Source: Gluconacetobacter johannae
Lineage (GTDB): Bacteria > Pseudomonadota > Alphaproteobacteria > Acetobacterales > Acetobacteraceae
DNA: 64,000 nt
Direction of reading: 5' to 3'
NCBI RefSeq assembly: GCF_014174305.1
Contig: NZ_JABEQH010000021.1
Location: 1 to 64,000 of the forward strand
In this document: positions 8,894-17,005 of the stretch, piece after piece
Numbering within the stretch: the first letter of the stretch is position 1
Layout: each line of letters starts with the position of its first letter
Program-made: the position numbers and the translations under genes
The notes under the pieces: generated by a model
Databases searched by the model: none
What the model was told of the DNA's origin: nothing
Seen by the model: the letters and a program-made list of their open reading frames with translations, nothing else

Positions 8894-9637
8894 ATGATGT
8901 CTGCCCTGGCCCAAACATCGCGCGTCGCCCTGGTGACCGGTGGCACGCGAGGGATCGGGGCGGCCGTCAGCCGCGCGCTGCACGCGGCGGGGCACCGGGT
9001 CGTCGCCTCCTACGGATCGAACGTGGCCGAGGCGCGCGCCTTCGAAACCGCGACGGGCATCCGCACCATGGCCTTCGACGCCGCGGCGTTCGAGGCCTGC
9101 GCCGAGGCGATGGAGCGGATCGCCGGGGCCGAAGGCCCGGTGACCATCCTGGTCAACAATGCCGGCATCACCCGCGATTCGACCGTGGGCCGCATGACCC
9201 GCGCGGCGTGGGACGCCGTCATCGACACCAATCTGGGCGCGGCCTTCAACCTGTGCCGCCTGGCCATGCCGGTCATGCGGGCCGAGGGGTTCGGGCGGAT
9301 CGTGAACATGGCCAGCATCAACGGCCAGACCGGCCAGTTCGGCCAGGCGAACTATGCCGCGTCGAAGGCCGGGTTGCAGGGCCTGACCCGCGCGCTGGCG
9401 CTGGAGGGCGCGCGGCACAACATCACCGTCAACACCATCGCCCCCGGCTACATCGACACCGCCATGCTGGAAACCGTGCCGCCCCAGATCATGGCCGACA
9501 TCGTCGCGCGCATCCCGGTCGGCCGCCTGGGCACGCCCGACGAGGTGGCCCGCGCCGTCACCTTCCTGACGGCGGAGGACGCCGGCTTCATCACCGGCAG
9601 CACGCTGTCCATAAACGGCGGCCAGCACATGCCCTGA
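8894..9637 (+). CDS. phaB: acetoacetyl-CoA reductase (SDR family)
   Basis: NADPH-dependent reduction of acetoacetyl-CoA to (R)-3-hydroxybutyryl-CoA, the PHA monomer. 247 aa. Rossmann motif TGGTRGIG near residue 15, NNAG near 88, catalytic Ser (MASINGQ), YAASK (Tyr/Lys pair) and the terminal GSTLSINGGQHM typical of PhaB. The ATG at 8894 (or the adjacent 8897) follows AGGAAAC, a good ribosome site. No beta-ketothiolase (phaA) is in the window, so acetoacetyl-CoA must come from a gene elsewhere. Could be named FabG by similarity; the PHA context favours PhaB. Confidence 0.88.
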   Translation: MMSALAQTSRVALVTGGTRGIGAAVSRALHAAGHRVVASYGSNVAEARAFETATGIRTMAFDAAAFEACAEAMERIAGAEGPVTILVNNAGITRDSTVGRMTRAAWDAVIDTNLGAAFNLCRLAMPVMRAEGFGRIVNMASINGQTGQFGQANYAASKAGLQGLTRALALEGARHNITVNTIAPGYIDTAMLETVPPQIMADIVARIPVGRLGTPDEVARAVTFLTAEDAGFITGSTLSINGGQHMP

Positions 9638-9664
9638 GCGGATTCGGGATCAGGCTCGGCATGG

Positions 9665-10273
9665 TCACGGCGCGGACACCGCCGTGCGGGCCAGGCAGTC
9701 GTGGCGGCTGGCCGCTTCATACCACGCCGCCAGGGCCGGGCGCTGGTCGCGCCACGGGTCGTCGGCGAAGCGGACGTCGAGATAGCCCAACGCGCAGGCC
9801 ACCGACAGGATGCCCACATCGACCGGACCGGCCGGCGACACCGCCGCCGGCGGCGCGGCCTCCAGCCGGTCGAGGCTGCGCCGGATGGCGGCGGCCTGCC
9901 GCTGGGTCAGCGGATCGTCCCGGTCCAGCCCCGCCCCCGCCAGGCCGCGCCACAGCACGGCCGCGTCCGCAATCCCGTCGCCCAGCGCCTGAAGGCGCAA
10001 CGCGCGCCAGCGTTCGGGCCCCGCCGCCGGAATCACCCCGCCGCCGGCCAGCGCGTCCAGATATTCGACGATCACCGGGCTGTCGTACATCCCCTCGCCC
10101 TCGGCGATCTCCAGCGTCGGAATCTTGCACAGCGGGTTCGCCGCCAGGACATCGGGCGGCGAGGCCGAGATATTCACCACCACCTCCTCGATCCGGTCCT
10201 CCAGGCCCAGGGCGATGACGGCGGCCCTGACCTTGCGGGCAAACGGGCTGAGGGGGGCGTGATACAGCTTCAC
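9665..10273 (-). CDS. glutathione S-transferase family protein
   Basis: 202 aa, starting at a GTG (10273) that overlaps the gloB stop (GTGA). The thioredoxin-like N-terminal half shows KLYHAPLSPFARKVR (S-P-F-x-R glutathione-site motif of bacterial GSTs), NPLCKIPTLEI and YDSPVIVEYLDAL (glutathione-binding Asp-Ser-x-Ile). A helical C-terminal half follows, with VGILSVACALGYLDVRF. The substrate is unknown. Coupling to glyoxalase II suggests glutathione-dependent detoxification. Confidence 0.87.
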   Translation of the reverse strand: MKLYHAPLSPFARKVRAAVIALGLEDRIEEVVVNISASPPDVLAANPLCKIPTLEIAEGEGMYDSPVIVEYLDALAGGGVIPAAGPERWRALRLQALGDGIADAAVLWRGLAGAGLDRDDPLTQRQAAAIRRSLDRLEAAPPAAVSPAGPVDVGILSVACALGYLDVRFADDPWRDQRPALAAWYEAASRHDCLARTAVSAP

Positions 10274-10998
10274 CGAAAGGCATCCTTTTGTTGTCGCAAT
10301 CTGGCGAACGTCCCGACATCGGGGGCCAGCAGGAACGGGTTGGTCCGCTTTTCCAGGCCCAGCGTCACCGGCACCGTCGGCCGCGCCTCGGCGCGCAGGG
10401 TCTCGATTTCGGCGACGCGGGCATGCAGGGCGAAATTGTCGGGCTCGACCTCCAAAGCGAAGCGGGTGTTCGCCAGCGTATATTCATGCCCGCAGCAGAT
10501 CAGCGTCGAATCCGGCAGCGCCGCGATCCGGCGCAGCGAGTGGAACATCTCCTCCGCCGTGCCCTCGAACAATCGTCCGCATCCCAGGCTGAACAGGGTG
10601 TCGCCGCAGAACAGGGCGGGGGTGGCGGAAAAATAGAAGGCGATATGGCCGCGCGTGTGTCCGGGCGTCTCCATCACCGTGCCGATCGCGCCCCCCACGG
10701 CGATGGCGTCGCCGTCCACCACCGCGCGGTCCAGCATCGGCAGGCGATAGGCGTCCGCCGCCGCCCCGGTGACGATCGAGCCGTAGCGCTTGCGTAGGGC
10801 GTCGGTCGCCACCACGTGATCGGCATGATGATGTGTCAGGAAGATCTGGTCCAGGCGTCCTCCGGCCTCCTCCACCGCCTCGACCAGGGGGGCTTCCTCG
10901 GCGGGATCCACCAGCGCCGTCGCGCCGCTTTCGCCGTCGCGGAGGAACCAGGCGTAATTGTCGTTCAGGATGGGAACCGGTCGGATCGAAAGGGCCAT
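10270..10998 (-). CDS. gloB: hydroxyacylglutathione hydrolase (glyoxalase II)
   Basis: Hydrolyses S-D-lactoylglutathione to D-lactate and glutathione, completing methylglyoxal detoxification. 242 aa metallo-beta-lactamase fold. THHHADH (binuclear metal site), ETPGHTRGHIAFYF, FCGDTLFSLGCGRLFEGTA and GHEYTLANTRFA are all intact. The C-terminal HAGH domain ends NPFLLAPD. The ATG at 10998 is preceded by ACGGAGA. It is divergent from the methyltransferase at 11110, an arrangement I recall as common in alphaproteobacteria. Confidence 0.95.
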   Translation of the reverse strand: MALSIRPVPILNDNYAWFLRDGESGATALVDPAEEAPLVEAVEEAGGRLDQIFLTHHHADHVVATDALRKRYGSIVTGAAADAYRLPMLDRAVVDGDAIAVGGAIGTVMETPGHTRGHIAFYFSATPALFCGDTLFSLGCGRLFEGTAEEMFHSLRRIAALPDSTLICCGHEYTLANTRFALEVEPDNFALHARVAEIETLRAEARPTVPVTLGLEKRTNPFLLAPDVGTFARLRQQKDAFR

Positions 10999-11109
10999 GA
11001 TCTGTCTCCGTCTGCTGCGACGCGCGCCATCGGACCGCGGTCCGCGTGCCTCCCCGATTCGTCCGGCGCCGGGGATACGCCGCTCTCCAACAGTTTGTGC
11101 TAATCGGGC

Positions 11110-11835
11110 ATGATGCAAGACGACATCCGCGCCGCGTCCAGATTCTATGCCAGCCGGCCGGGGGAAAACACCGCCCATCTGCTGCGCCAGCGGCTGCATG
11201 CGTTCTGGCCCGACACCGGGGCCGACCGGGTGCTGGGGCTGGGCTACACGCTGCCGTACCTGTCGCTGTGGTCCCGCCCGGCGGGGGGCCTGTGCCTCTC
11301 GGGCCGCCTCGACACCCATGTGACGCGCGACGCGCCGCGCGATATCGGACCGGCGGCGCGGGACTGCGTGGTGGCGGAAGACCGGCTGCCCTTCCCCGAA
11401 CTGCATTTCGACCGCGTGGTCCTGATCCACGCACTGGAAACCACCGACCGGCCGGACGACCTGCTGCGGTCGGTGTGGAAGGTCATGAAGGACGACGGGC
11501 GTCTGCTGCTGGTGGTGCCGAACCGGGCGGGCCTGTGGGCCCATTCCGACGGCACCCCCTTCGGGCAGGGCGCCCCCTTTTCTCCCCGGCAGATCGCCCG
11601 CCGGCTGTCGCACGCCTTCCTGCGCGCCGAACGCCACGACGGCGCGCTGTTCCTGCCGCCCATGGGGGCCGCGCACCGACGCATCGCCGCCACCATCGAG
11701 GCCGCCTGCCACATGGTCGTGCCCGGACTGGGCGGCGTCTTCGTCGTCGAGGCGGTCAAGGACGTCTATGCCGGCGTCCCCACCCCGACGCCGGCCCTGA
11801 TCCGCGCCCCCCGGCGCATCTACGAACCCGGCTGA
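11110..11835 (+). CDS. class I SAM-dependent methyltransferase
   Basis: 241 aa. Rossmann-type methyltransferase with a degenerate motif I ([16 protein letters not shown]), acidic loop [24 protein letters not shown], and post-motif [36 protein letters not shown]-type region, which matches the methyltransferase usually found beside gloB in alphaproteobacteria. The substrate is unknown. Starts at the double ATG 11110/11113; the 111-bp gap to gloB must hold both divergent promoters. Confidence 0.82.
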   Translation: MMQDDIRAASRFYASRPGENTAHLLRQRLHAFWPDTGADRVLGLGYTLPYLSLWSRPAGGLCLSGRLDTHVTRDAPRDIGPAARDCVVAEDRLPFPELHFDRVVLIHALETTDRPDDLLRSVWKVMKDDGRLLLVVPNRAGLWAHSDGTPFGQGAPFSPRQIARRLSHAFLRAERHDGALFLPPMGAAHRRIAATIEAACHMVVPGLGGVFVVEAVKDVYAGVPTPTPALIRAPRRIYEPG

Positions 11836-11908
11836 CCAGGCGCGCGATCCGTGCCACACTGGCCCCACGCTTGACCGCCGGACCCGAACCCTCCATGAAC
11901 CTCGGCCC

Positions 11909-12586
11909 ATGTCTCTGATCCAGTCCCTGAAACTTGTGATGGCCCGGCCGCATCCGGCCGCCCGTCCCTTCCTTCTGGCCTCCGGCGCCGGCGCGCTCGC
12001 CGGGCGGGCCCTTCCCTGGCGTCCGGCGAAATGGCTGGGTACGGCCAGCGGCCTGTTCTTCGGGTTCTGCCTGTATTTCTTCCGCGACCCCGAACGCGTC
12101 ACCCCCGCCGACGCCCATCTGGCGGTCGCCCCGGCCGACGGCCGGGTGGTGTCGGTCGAAAAGGTCGCGCCCCCGGCGGAACTGGACATGGGCGACACGC
12201 CGGTCTGGCGCATCGCCACCTTCCTGTCGGTGCTGGACGTCCATGTGAACCGCATGCCGGCCGCCGGCACGGTGACGCGCGTCGCCTACCATCCGGGCCA
12301 GTTCCTGAATGCCAGCCTGGACAAGGCGTCGGAGCTGAACGAACGCAACGCGCTGCGCCTGACGCTGCCGGACGGGCGCAACCTGGCGGTCGTGCAGATC
12401 GCCGGCCTGATCGCCCGCCGCATCCTGTGCGACGCCGAGGAAGGCATGACCTTCGAGGCCGGCGAACGCTTCGGCCTGATCCGCTTCGGCTCGCGGACCG
12501 ACCTGTACCTGCCCCCCGGGGTCGAACCGCTGGTATCGGCCGGCCAGACGATGATCGGCGGCGAAACGGTCATGGCGCGCCTCTGA
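11909..12586 (+). CDS. psd: phosphatidylserine decarboxylase proenzyme (short type)
   Basis: Converts phosphatidylserine to phosphatidylethanolamine at the inner membrane. 225 aa, the short form. It has an N-terminal hydrophobic hairpin (about residues 20-60), then [32 protein letters not shown] and a C-terminal [11 protein letters not shown]. The Gly-Ser of FGSR is the self-cleavage site that makes the pyruvoyl cofactor. It is 5 bp upstream of pssA, so the two consecutive enzymes of PE synthesis are co-transcribed. Confidence 0.94.
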   Translation: MSLIQSLKLVMARPHPAARPFLLASGAGALAGRALPWRPAKWLGTASGLFFGFCLYFFRDPERVTPADAHLAVAPADGRVVSVEKVAPPAELDMGDTPVWRIATFLSVLDVHVNRMPAAGTVTRVAYHPGQFLNASLDKASELNERNALRLTLPDGRNLAVVQIAGLIARRILCDAEEGMTFEAGERFGLIRFGSRTDLYLPPGVEPLVSAGQTMIGGETVMARL

Positions 12587-12591
12587 CCGCC

Positions 12592-13491
12592 ATGGACGCC
12601 ACCGACCCGCTGCCTGCCGGCCCGCGCCCGACTGAAACGCCCATCGCCGCCGCACCGCCGCGCCGGCGGCGGCAGGCGCGGCGGCGTCCGCGGGTCCGGG
12701 GTCCGTCCTTCAACCGGCTGATCCCCAACATCATGACGATGCTGGGCCTGTGCGCCGGGCTGACGGGCATGCGCCTGGCGCTGGAAAACCGCTTCGGCGA
12801 CGCGGCGGTGGCGCTGCTGATCGCGGCGTGCATCGACGGGCTGGACGGCCGGATCGCACGGCTGCTGCGCGGCACCAGCCGCTTCGGCGCGGAATTCGAC
12901 AGCCTGTCCGACTTCCTGTGCTTCGGCGTGGCGCCCGGCTTCGTGCTGTACCTGTGGGCGCTGCGCGACGCCGGGCGCTACGGCTACCTGCCCTGCATCA
13001 TGTTCACGGTCTGCATGGCCCTGCGGCTGGCGCGCTTCAACGCCAGCCTGGACGATACCGACAAGCCGAAATACGCCAGCAATTTCTTCACGGGCGTGCC
13101 CGCCCCGGCCGGCGCGGGCCTGGCGATGTTTCCGCTGTTCCTGGGGCTGGAGGCCCGCAAGCTGGGGTGGGAGGGCATCTATGCCCTGACCCGCCTGCCG
13201 CTGCTGCCCGCCCTGACGCTGAGCGGCACCGCCTTCCTGCTGGTGTCCACCCTGCCGGTCTGGTCGTTCAAGAACTTCAAGGTGCCGGCGGTCTATGTCC
13301 TGCCCCTGATGCTGGGAACCGGGGCCTATGCCGCCGTCCTGGTGGCCGACCCATGGGGCGCGCTGGCCGCCGCCGGGGTCATCTACATCGCCCTTCTGCC
13401 GCTGAGCCGCCGCAGCTTCCGCCGGCTGAAGGCCGAAGCCCAGAACCTCCAGGCCGAGGACGACACGCCCGAGGCCGCCCCCCGGACATAA
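12592..13491 (+). CDS. pssA: CDP-diacylglycerol-serine O-phosphatidyltransferase
   Basis: Makes phosphatidylserine from CDP-diacylglycerol and L-serine. 299 aa from ATG 12592. The CDP-alcohol phosphatidyltransferase signature D-G-x2-A-R-x8-G-x3-D-x3-D is present at about residues 82-104 (DGLDGRIARLL, then GAEFDSLSD). About eight TM segments follow, with ARFNASLDD and FFTGVPAPAGA typical of the membrane-bound PssA subfamily. A basic Arg-rich N-terminal extension (residues 18-35) precedes the first TM. Follows psd with a 5-bp spacer. Confidence 0.94.
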   Translation: MDATDPLPAGPRPTETPIAAAPPRRRRQARRRPRVRGPSFNRLIPNIMTMLGLCAGLTGMRLALENRFGDAAVALLIAACIDGLDGRIARLLRGTSRFGAEFDSLSDFLCFGVAPGFVLYLWALRDAGRYGYLPCIMFTVCMALRLARFNASLDDTDKPKYASNFFTGVPAPAGAGLAMFPLFLGLEARKLGWEGIYALTRLPLLPALTLSGTAFLLVSTLPVWSFKNFKVPAVYVLPLMLGTGAYAAVLVADPWGALAAAGVIYIALLPLSRRSFRRLKAEAQNLQAEDDTPEAAPRT

Positions 13492-13496
13492 GGGCC

Positions 13497-13540
13497 GATC
13501 ACGGGTTCAACGCCACCGGCATGAGGGTGTGATCGAACCC
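13497..13540. repeat. interleaved inverted repeats (pseudoknot-like) after pssA
   Basis: Two 6-nt arms lie side by side, GATCAC (13497-13502) and GGGTTC (13503-13508). Their complements follow in the same order, GTGATC (13529-13534) and GAACCC (13535-13540). The A-B...A'-B' order means both stems can only form together as an H-type pseudoknot in RNA. It starts 6 bp after the pssA stop and about 100 bp before the MFS gene. It could be a 3'-end structure of psd-pssA mRNA or a leader element for the MFS gene. Confidence 0.4.
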
Positions 13541-13638
13541 GGCGAGGCGAACCGCGCTTCTCCCTGGCGCCCTGGCTGCCCTCGTCGTCCACGCGGCGCG
13601 CAAAGCCGTTGGCCCCACGATCGCCGGGAGCAGCGCCG

Positions 13639-14886
13639 ATGGACATGAAGCCTCCTCCCGCCCCGGCGTCACCGTCGGCGCACTGGCTCAACCGGACGGT
13701 TGCCGGCGCCGGACTGACCAGCGCGCTGGGCGATTTCTGCTACGAAACGACGACGGTCATCCTGCCGGGCTTCCTCGCCGTCCTTGGCGTCCCGGCGGCC
13801 GCCCTTGGACTGATCGAGGGGACCGCCGACGCGGTCGCCAGCTTCACCAAAATGGCCGCGGGATATATCGCCGACAGGTTCGGCCACCGGAAAGGCCTGG
13901 TCGTCGTCGGATACGGCCTGACCCCCGTGGGGCAGGCCCTGATCGCACTCGCGGGCGGATGGCCGCTGGTGCTGCTCGGGCGTGTCGTGTCCTGGTTCGG
14001 CAAGGGCCTTCGCGGCCCGTTGCGCGACGTCATCGTCATCCAGTCCATCACGGCCGGGACACGGGGCCGGGCATTCGGCTTTCATCGGGCGATGGACACG
14101 CTGGGCGCGGTCATCGGGCCCCTGCTGGGCGTCATGCTGCTCGGGTGGGCACGGGGTCGTGGTTCCGGGATGCCGGCCGAACCGTTCCGTCTGGTGTTCT
14201 GGCTGACCCTGATCCCCGGCATGCTGGCGGTCCTGGCGTTCCTGACCCTCGTCGTCGATCCCGGACACGCGTCCAATCCCGCCCTTCGGTTCCTTTCGAC
14301 GTTACGCGGCCTGCCCGCGTCGTTCCGGCGCTATCTCGCCGCCGTGGGTGTCTTCGGCCTGGGCGATTTCTCGCACAGCCTGCTGATCCTGGCGGCCACC
14401 CAGCTTCTGACGCCTTCGACCGGCGTCATCAGGGCCGCCCAGATCGCGGGGCTGCTCTATGTCGGGCGCAACGTGACCCAGCTTGTCGCCTCCTATCCCG
14501 CGGGCGCGCTGGCGGACCGTTTCGGTCACAGGGCCGTCCTGGTCTCGGGCTACGCCTCGGGGGTCATCGCAGCCGGGCTGACGTCGCTTGCATTCGCCGC
14601 CCGTGCAAACAGCATTGTCCTGCTGGCCGCCATATTCTTCATCGCCGGAGTATACGTCGCCGTTCAGGAGGCCCTGGAATCGACGGTCGCGGCGGAGATG
14701 GTCGGGCAGGATACGCTGGCGACCAGCTATGGCGCCCTGGGCACGACGAACGGCGTTGCGAAATTCATCTCGAGTTCCGCCGTCGGTCTCGTCTGGACGG
14801 CCATGTCGCCGGCCTTCGGGTTCGCCCTCGCGGCGCTGACGATGGCCGCTGGCACGCTGCTCCTCCTGCGGCTTCGGCCACAGTGA
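13639..14886 (+). CDS. major facilitator superfamily transporter
   Basis: 415 aa with about 12 hydrophobic segments; substrate unknown. The MFS loop motif appears twice, as GYIADRFGHRKGLVVVGYG (residues about 75-95) and as ALADRFGHRAVLVSGY in the second half. Other features are SWFGKGLRGPLRDVIV and GFHRAMDTLGAVIGPLLG, reminiscent of MFS proteins that follow heavy-metal or antibiotic clusters. ATG 13639 has GGAG 10 nt upstream. Codon choice looks slightly less GC-biased than its neighbours. It ends 4 bp from the convergent hyfI-like gene. Confidence 0.88.
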   Translation: MDMKPPPAPASPSAHWLNRTVAGAGLTSALGDFCYETTTVILPGFLAVLGVPAAALGLIEGTADAVASFTKMAAGYIADRFGHRKGLVVVGYGLTPVGQALIALAGGWPLVLLGRVVSWFGKGLRGPLRDVIVIQSITAGTRGRAFGFHRAMDTLGAVIGPLLGVMLLGWARGRGSGMPAEPFRLVFWLTLIPGMLAVLAFLTLVVDPGHASNPALRFLSTLRGLPASFRRYLAAVGVFGLGDFSHSLLILAATQLLTPSTGVIRAAQIAGLLYVGRNVTQLVASYPAGALADRFGHRAVLVSGYASGVIAAGLTSLAFAARANSIVLLAAIFFIAGVYVAVQEALESTVAAEMVGQDTLATSYGALGTTNGVAKFISSSAVGLVWTAMSPAFGFALAALTMAAGTLLLLRLRPQ

Positions 14887-14890
14887 CTCC

Positions 14891-15349
14891 CTAGCCGCCC
14901 AGCAGACCGACCAGCCCCGACAGGATCGCCGCCGGCGAGGGCGGACAGCCGGCAATGGCCAGGTCGATCGGCGCGCGGCCTTCCAGTCCGCCCAGCACCG
15001 CGTAATTTTCCGAAAACGGGCCCCCGTCGATCGCGCAGGCCCCGACGGCGACCAGCGCGCGCGGTTCGGGCATGGCGTGCCACGCGGCCTCCAGCACCGG
15101 GGCCATCACCCGCGTCAGCGGCCCCGTGACCAGCAGCACCTCGGCCAGGCGGGGGGTGGTGACGAACGCGATCCCGGTGGCCGCCAGGCCGTAGGCCGCC
15201 CCGTCCAGCGCCGCCAGTTCCATCGCGCACCCCTCGCACCCGCCGGTCTCGATATGAAAGACCGGCAGCGGCCGCACCGCCGCCACCGGCACGCGCGCGG
15301 GGGCATGCCCCCCGGTCGCGGCGGTCAGGATCGCCCGCAGGATCGCCAT
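14891..15349 (-). CDS. hyfI: HyfI/NuoB-like Fe-S subunit of a group-4 hydrogenase-type complex
   Basis: 152 aa. Four cysteines in the NuoB/hydrogenase small-subunit spacing are kept: Cys38 and Cys41 (ETGGCEGCAMEL), Cys105 (VGACAIDGGPF) and Cys135 (AGCPPSP), which would bind one [4Fe-4S] cluster equivalent to the proximal/N2 cluster. It has a strong ribosome site (GAGGGGAAACG). It is separated from hyfG by 141 bp where hyfH (the NuoI-like ferredoxin subunit) lies in classical hyf operons. It contains no lysine. The gene symbol is by homology only; electron-carrying function is likely, hydrogenase function is not. Confidence 0.82.
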   Translation of the reverse strand: MAILRAILTAATGGHAPARVPVAAVRPLPVFHIETGGCEGCAMELAALDGAAYGLAATGIAFVTTPRLAEVLLVTGPLTRVMAPVLEAAWHAMPEPRALVAVGACAIDGGPFSENYAVLGGLEGRAPIDLAIAGCPPSPAAILSGLVGLLGG

Positions 15350-15490
15350 CGTTTCCCCTCGCTCTCATGACTGGCCGCCCTCTTCCCCAGCGGCCGAGGC
15401 GGCCTGTCCCGCTCCGATCCGCGCATACCCGTCACGGATACCCTCATCACTCTCGATTTGAGGAGCACATCGGCCCCTCACGACCCACTC

Positions 15491-17005
15491 CTATAAATCG
15501 GCGGCGGCGGCGGACAGGCCGAACGAGCGGACGATCAGGTCCGCGTCCTCGGGGTCCGCCCCGTCCAGCACATGTTCCAGCGCCGCCACATGCGCCAGGG
15601 CGGGATCGCGCGGGAATGCGGCCTGCACCGCGCCGTCGGCCACGCGCACCCAGTACCAGACCGCCCCGCGCGGCCCCTCGGCGCAGCCGATGCCCTCGCC
15701 CGCGCGCTCGCGCACGGCGCTACGCGGCGCGCCGTCGGGCACCCAGTCCCGGCGCGCCGCCGCCAGCATCCGGCAACTGCCGCCGATCTCGGCCAGGCGC
15801 TGGTCGATCCGGGCGGCGACGTCGCCGTCGCCCCGGACGCCGCTATCCAGCCATTCGCGCCGATAGCCGGGCTCCAGCCGGCGCACGTCGTCCTCGCGCG
15901 CCGAGGCCCGCCCCACCACGCCGCCCACGCCCAGCGCGCGGGCCATGGCCTCGGTCAGGGTGCCGCAGCCCCGCACCCGCCCGGCCAGGCCGGGCCAGGC
16001 CAGATGACGGCGGATCTCGCGCAGCATGTCGTCCCCCCTGCCGGCAACCTGCCCCGCCACCGCGCCGATCGTCGCGACATCGCCCTCCAGCATGCCGCCC
16101 GGCACGACCAGATCCATCAGCATCCGGTGTCCGAACATCCGGCCGCACAGATGCAAGGTCTCCTCGCGCAGGCGTTCGCAGCAGGCCGCCAGCGCCGATG
16201 CCCCCGCCGCCCGGCCGATGCGCGACAGATCATGCAGATGGGTGGCGATCCGCTCGATCTCCGCCAGGATCACCCGGCAGCGCACGGCGTCCGCGCCGAT
16301 CGCGGTGTCGGTCGCGGCCTCGATCGCGCGGCACAGGGCCGCCTGATGCGCGACCGACGCCCCGGCGGCCGCCCGCCCGGCCAGCCGTGCCGCCGCCGCC
16401 GGTTCCATCCCGCACAGGCGGGCGACCAGGCCCCGATGGGCATAGCCCAGCCGCCACTCCGCCCCCGCGATCCCACCGCCGGCCAGCCCCAGTCGCAGAT
16501 GACCGGGCGCCTGCGGCAGGCCGTCGGCGGGGCCGATGCCCTGGACCATCCCGCCCGCGCGGGCCACCGCCGGAACCGGGCGGAATTCGGGGGGATCGGG
16601 CGGCCAGGACACCGGCCCCGGCCGCGCGCCCAGCGGCCAGGTGCTGGTCCACACGCCATGATCCAGCCACGGGCGGACGTCGCGGGCGTCCATCGCCGCG
16701 ATCCCCCACAGGTCATGCAGGCAGCGTTCCGGCAGGGACGCCGCCGGACGGACGGACGACAGGCCGAGATAGCGCCCGGTCTCCGGCGCGACGCTGGCGA
16801 CCAGCGGATGCGCGCCGCCGTCCAGGAACAGGGCATGGACGTCCCGCCCGTCCGACCACAGGCCGACAAACGGCAGGGGATCGTCCCGCAACGCGTCCAC
16901 CAGGCCGCGCCAGCCGTCCTCGTCCAGCCGGAAGCGCCACGTCCCGGCCTCGGCCTCGCCCCGGCGGATCAGGGCGGCCGCCGCCCCGTTCGCCCCATTC
17001 CTCAT
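15491..17005 (-). CDS. hyfG: HyfG/HycE-like (NuoC-NuoD fusion) large subunit lacking the Ni-Fe ligands
   Basis: 504 aa. The N-terminal ~140 residues are NuoC-like (HALFLDGGAHPLVASVAPETGR; ERCLHDLWGIAAMDARDVRPW) and the rest is NuoD/hydrogenase-large-subunit-like (LGYAHRGLVARL near 187; EIERIATHLHDL). Hydrogenases bind Ni-Fe through R-x-C-G-x-C and, near the C-terminus, S-F-D-P-C-x-x-C. Here the aligned positions are Ala213/Ala216 (RAAAGAS) and Ser498/Ala501 (IVRSFGLSAAAA), so all four cysteines are gone. The start overlaps the hyfF stop (ATGA). No lysine. A catalytic hydrogenase role is excluded; a quinone/proton-coupling or structural role is inference. Confidence 0.82.
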   Translation of the reverse strand: MRNGANGAAAALIRRGEAEAGTWRFRLDEDGWRGLVDALRDDPLPFVGLWSDGRDVHALFLDGGAHPLVASVAPETGRYLGLSSVRPAASLPERCLHDLWGIAAMDARDVRPWLDHGVWTSTWPLGARPGPVSWPPDPPEFRPVPAVARAGGMVQGIGPADGLPQAPGHLRLGLAGGGIAGAEWRLGYAHRGLVARLCGMEPAAAARLAGRAAAGASVAHQAALCRAIEAATDTAIGADAVRCRVILAEIERIATHLHDLSRIGRAAGASALAACCERLREETLHLCGRMFGHRMLMDLVVPGGMLEGDVATIGAVAGQVAGRGDDMLREIRRHLAWPGLAGRVRGCGTLTEAMARALGVGGVVGRASAREDDVRRLEPGYRREWLDSGVRGDGDVAARIDQRLAEIGGSCRMLAAARRDWVPDGAPRSAVRERAGEGIGCAEGPRGAVWYWVRVADGAVQAAFPRDPALAHVAALEHVLDGADPEDADLIVRSFGLSAAAADL

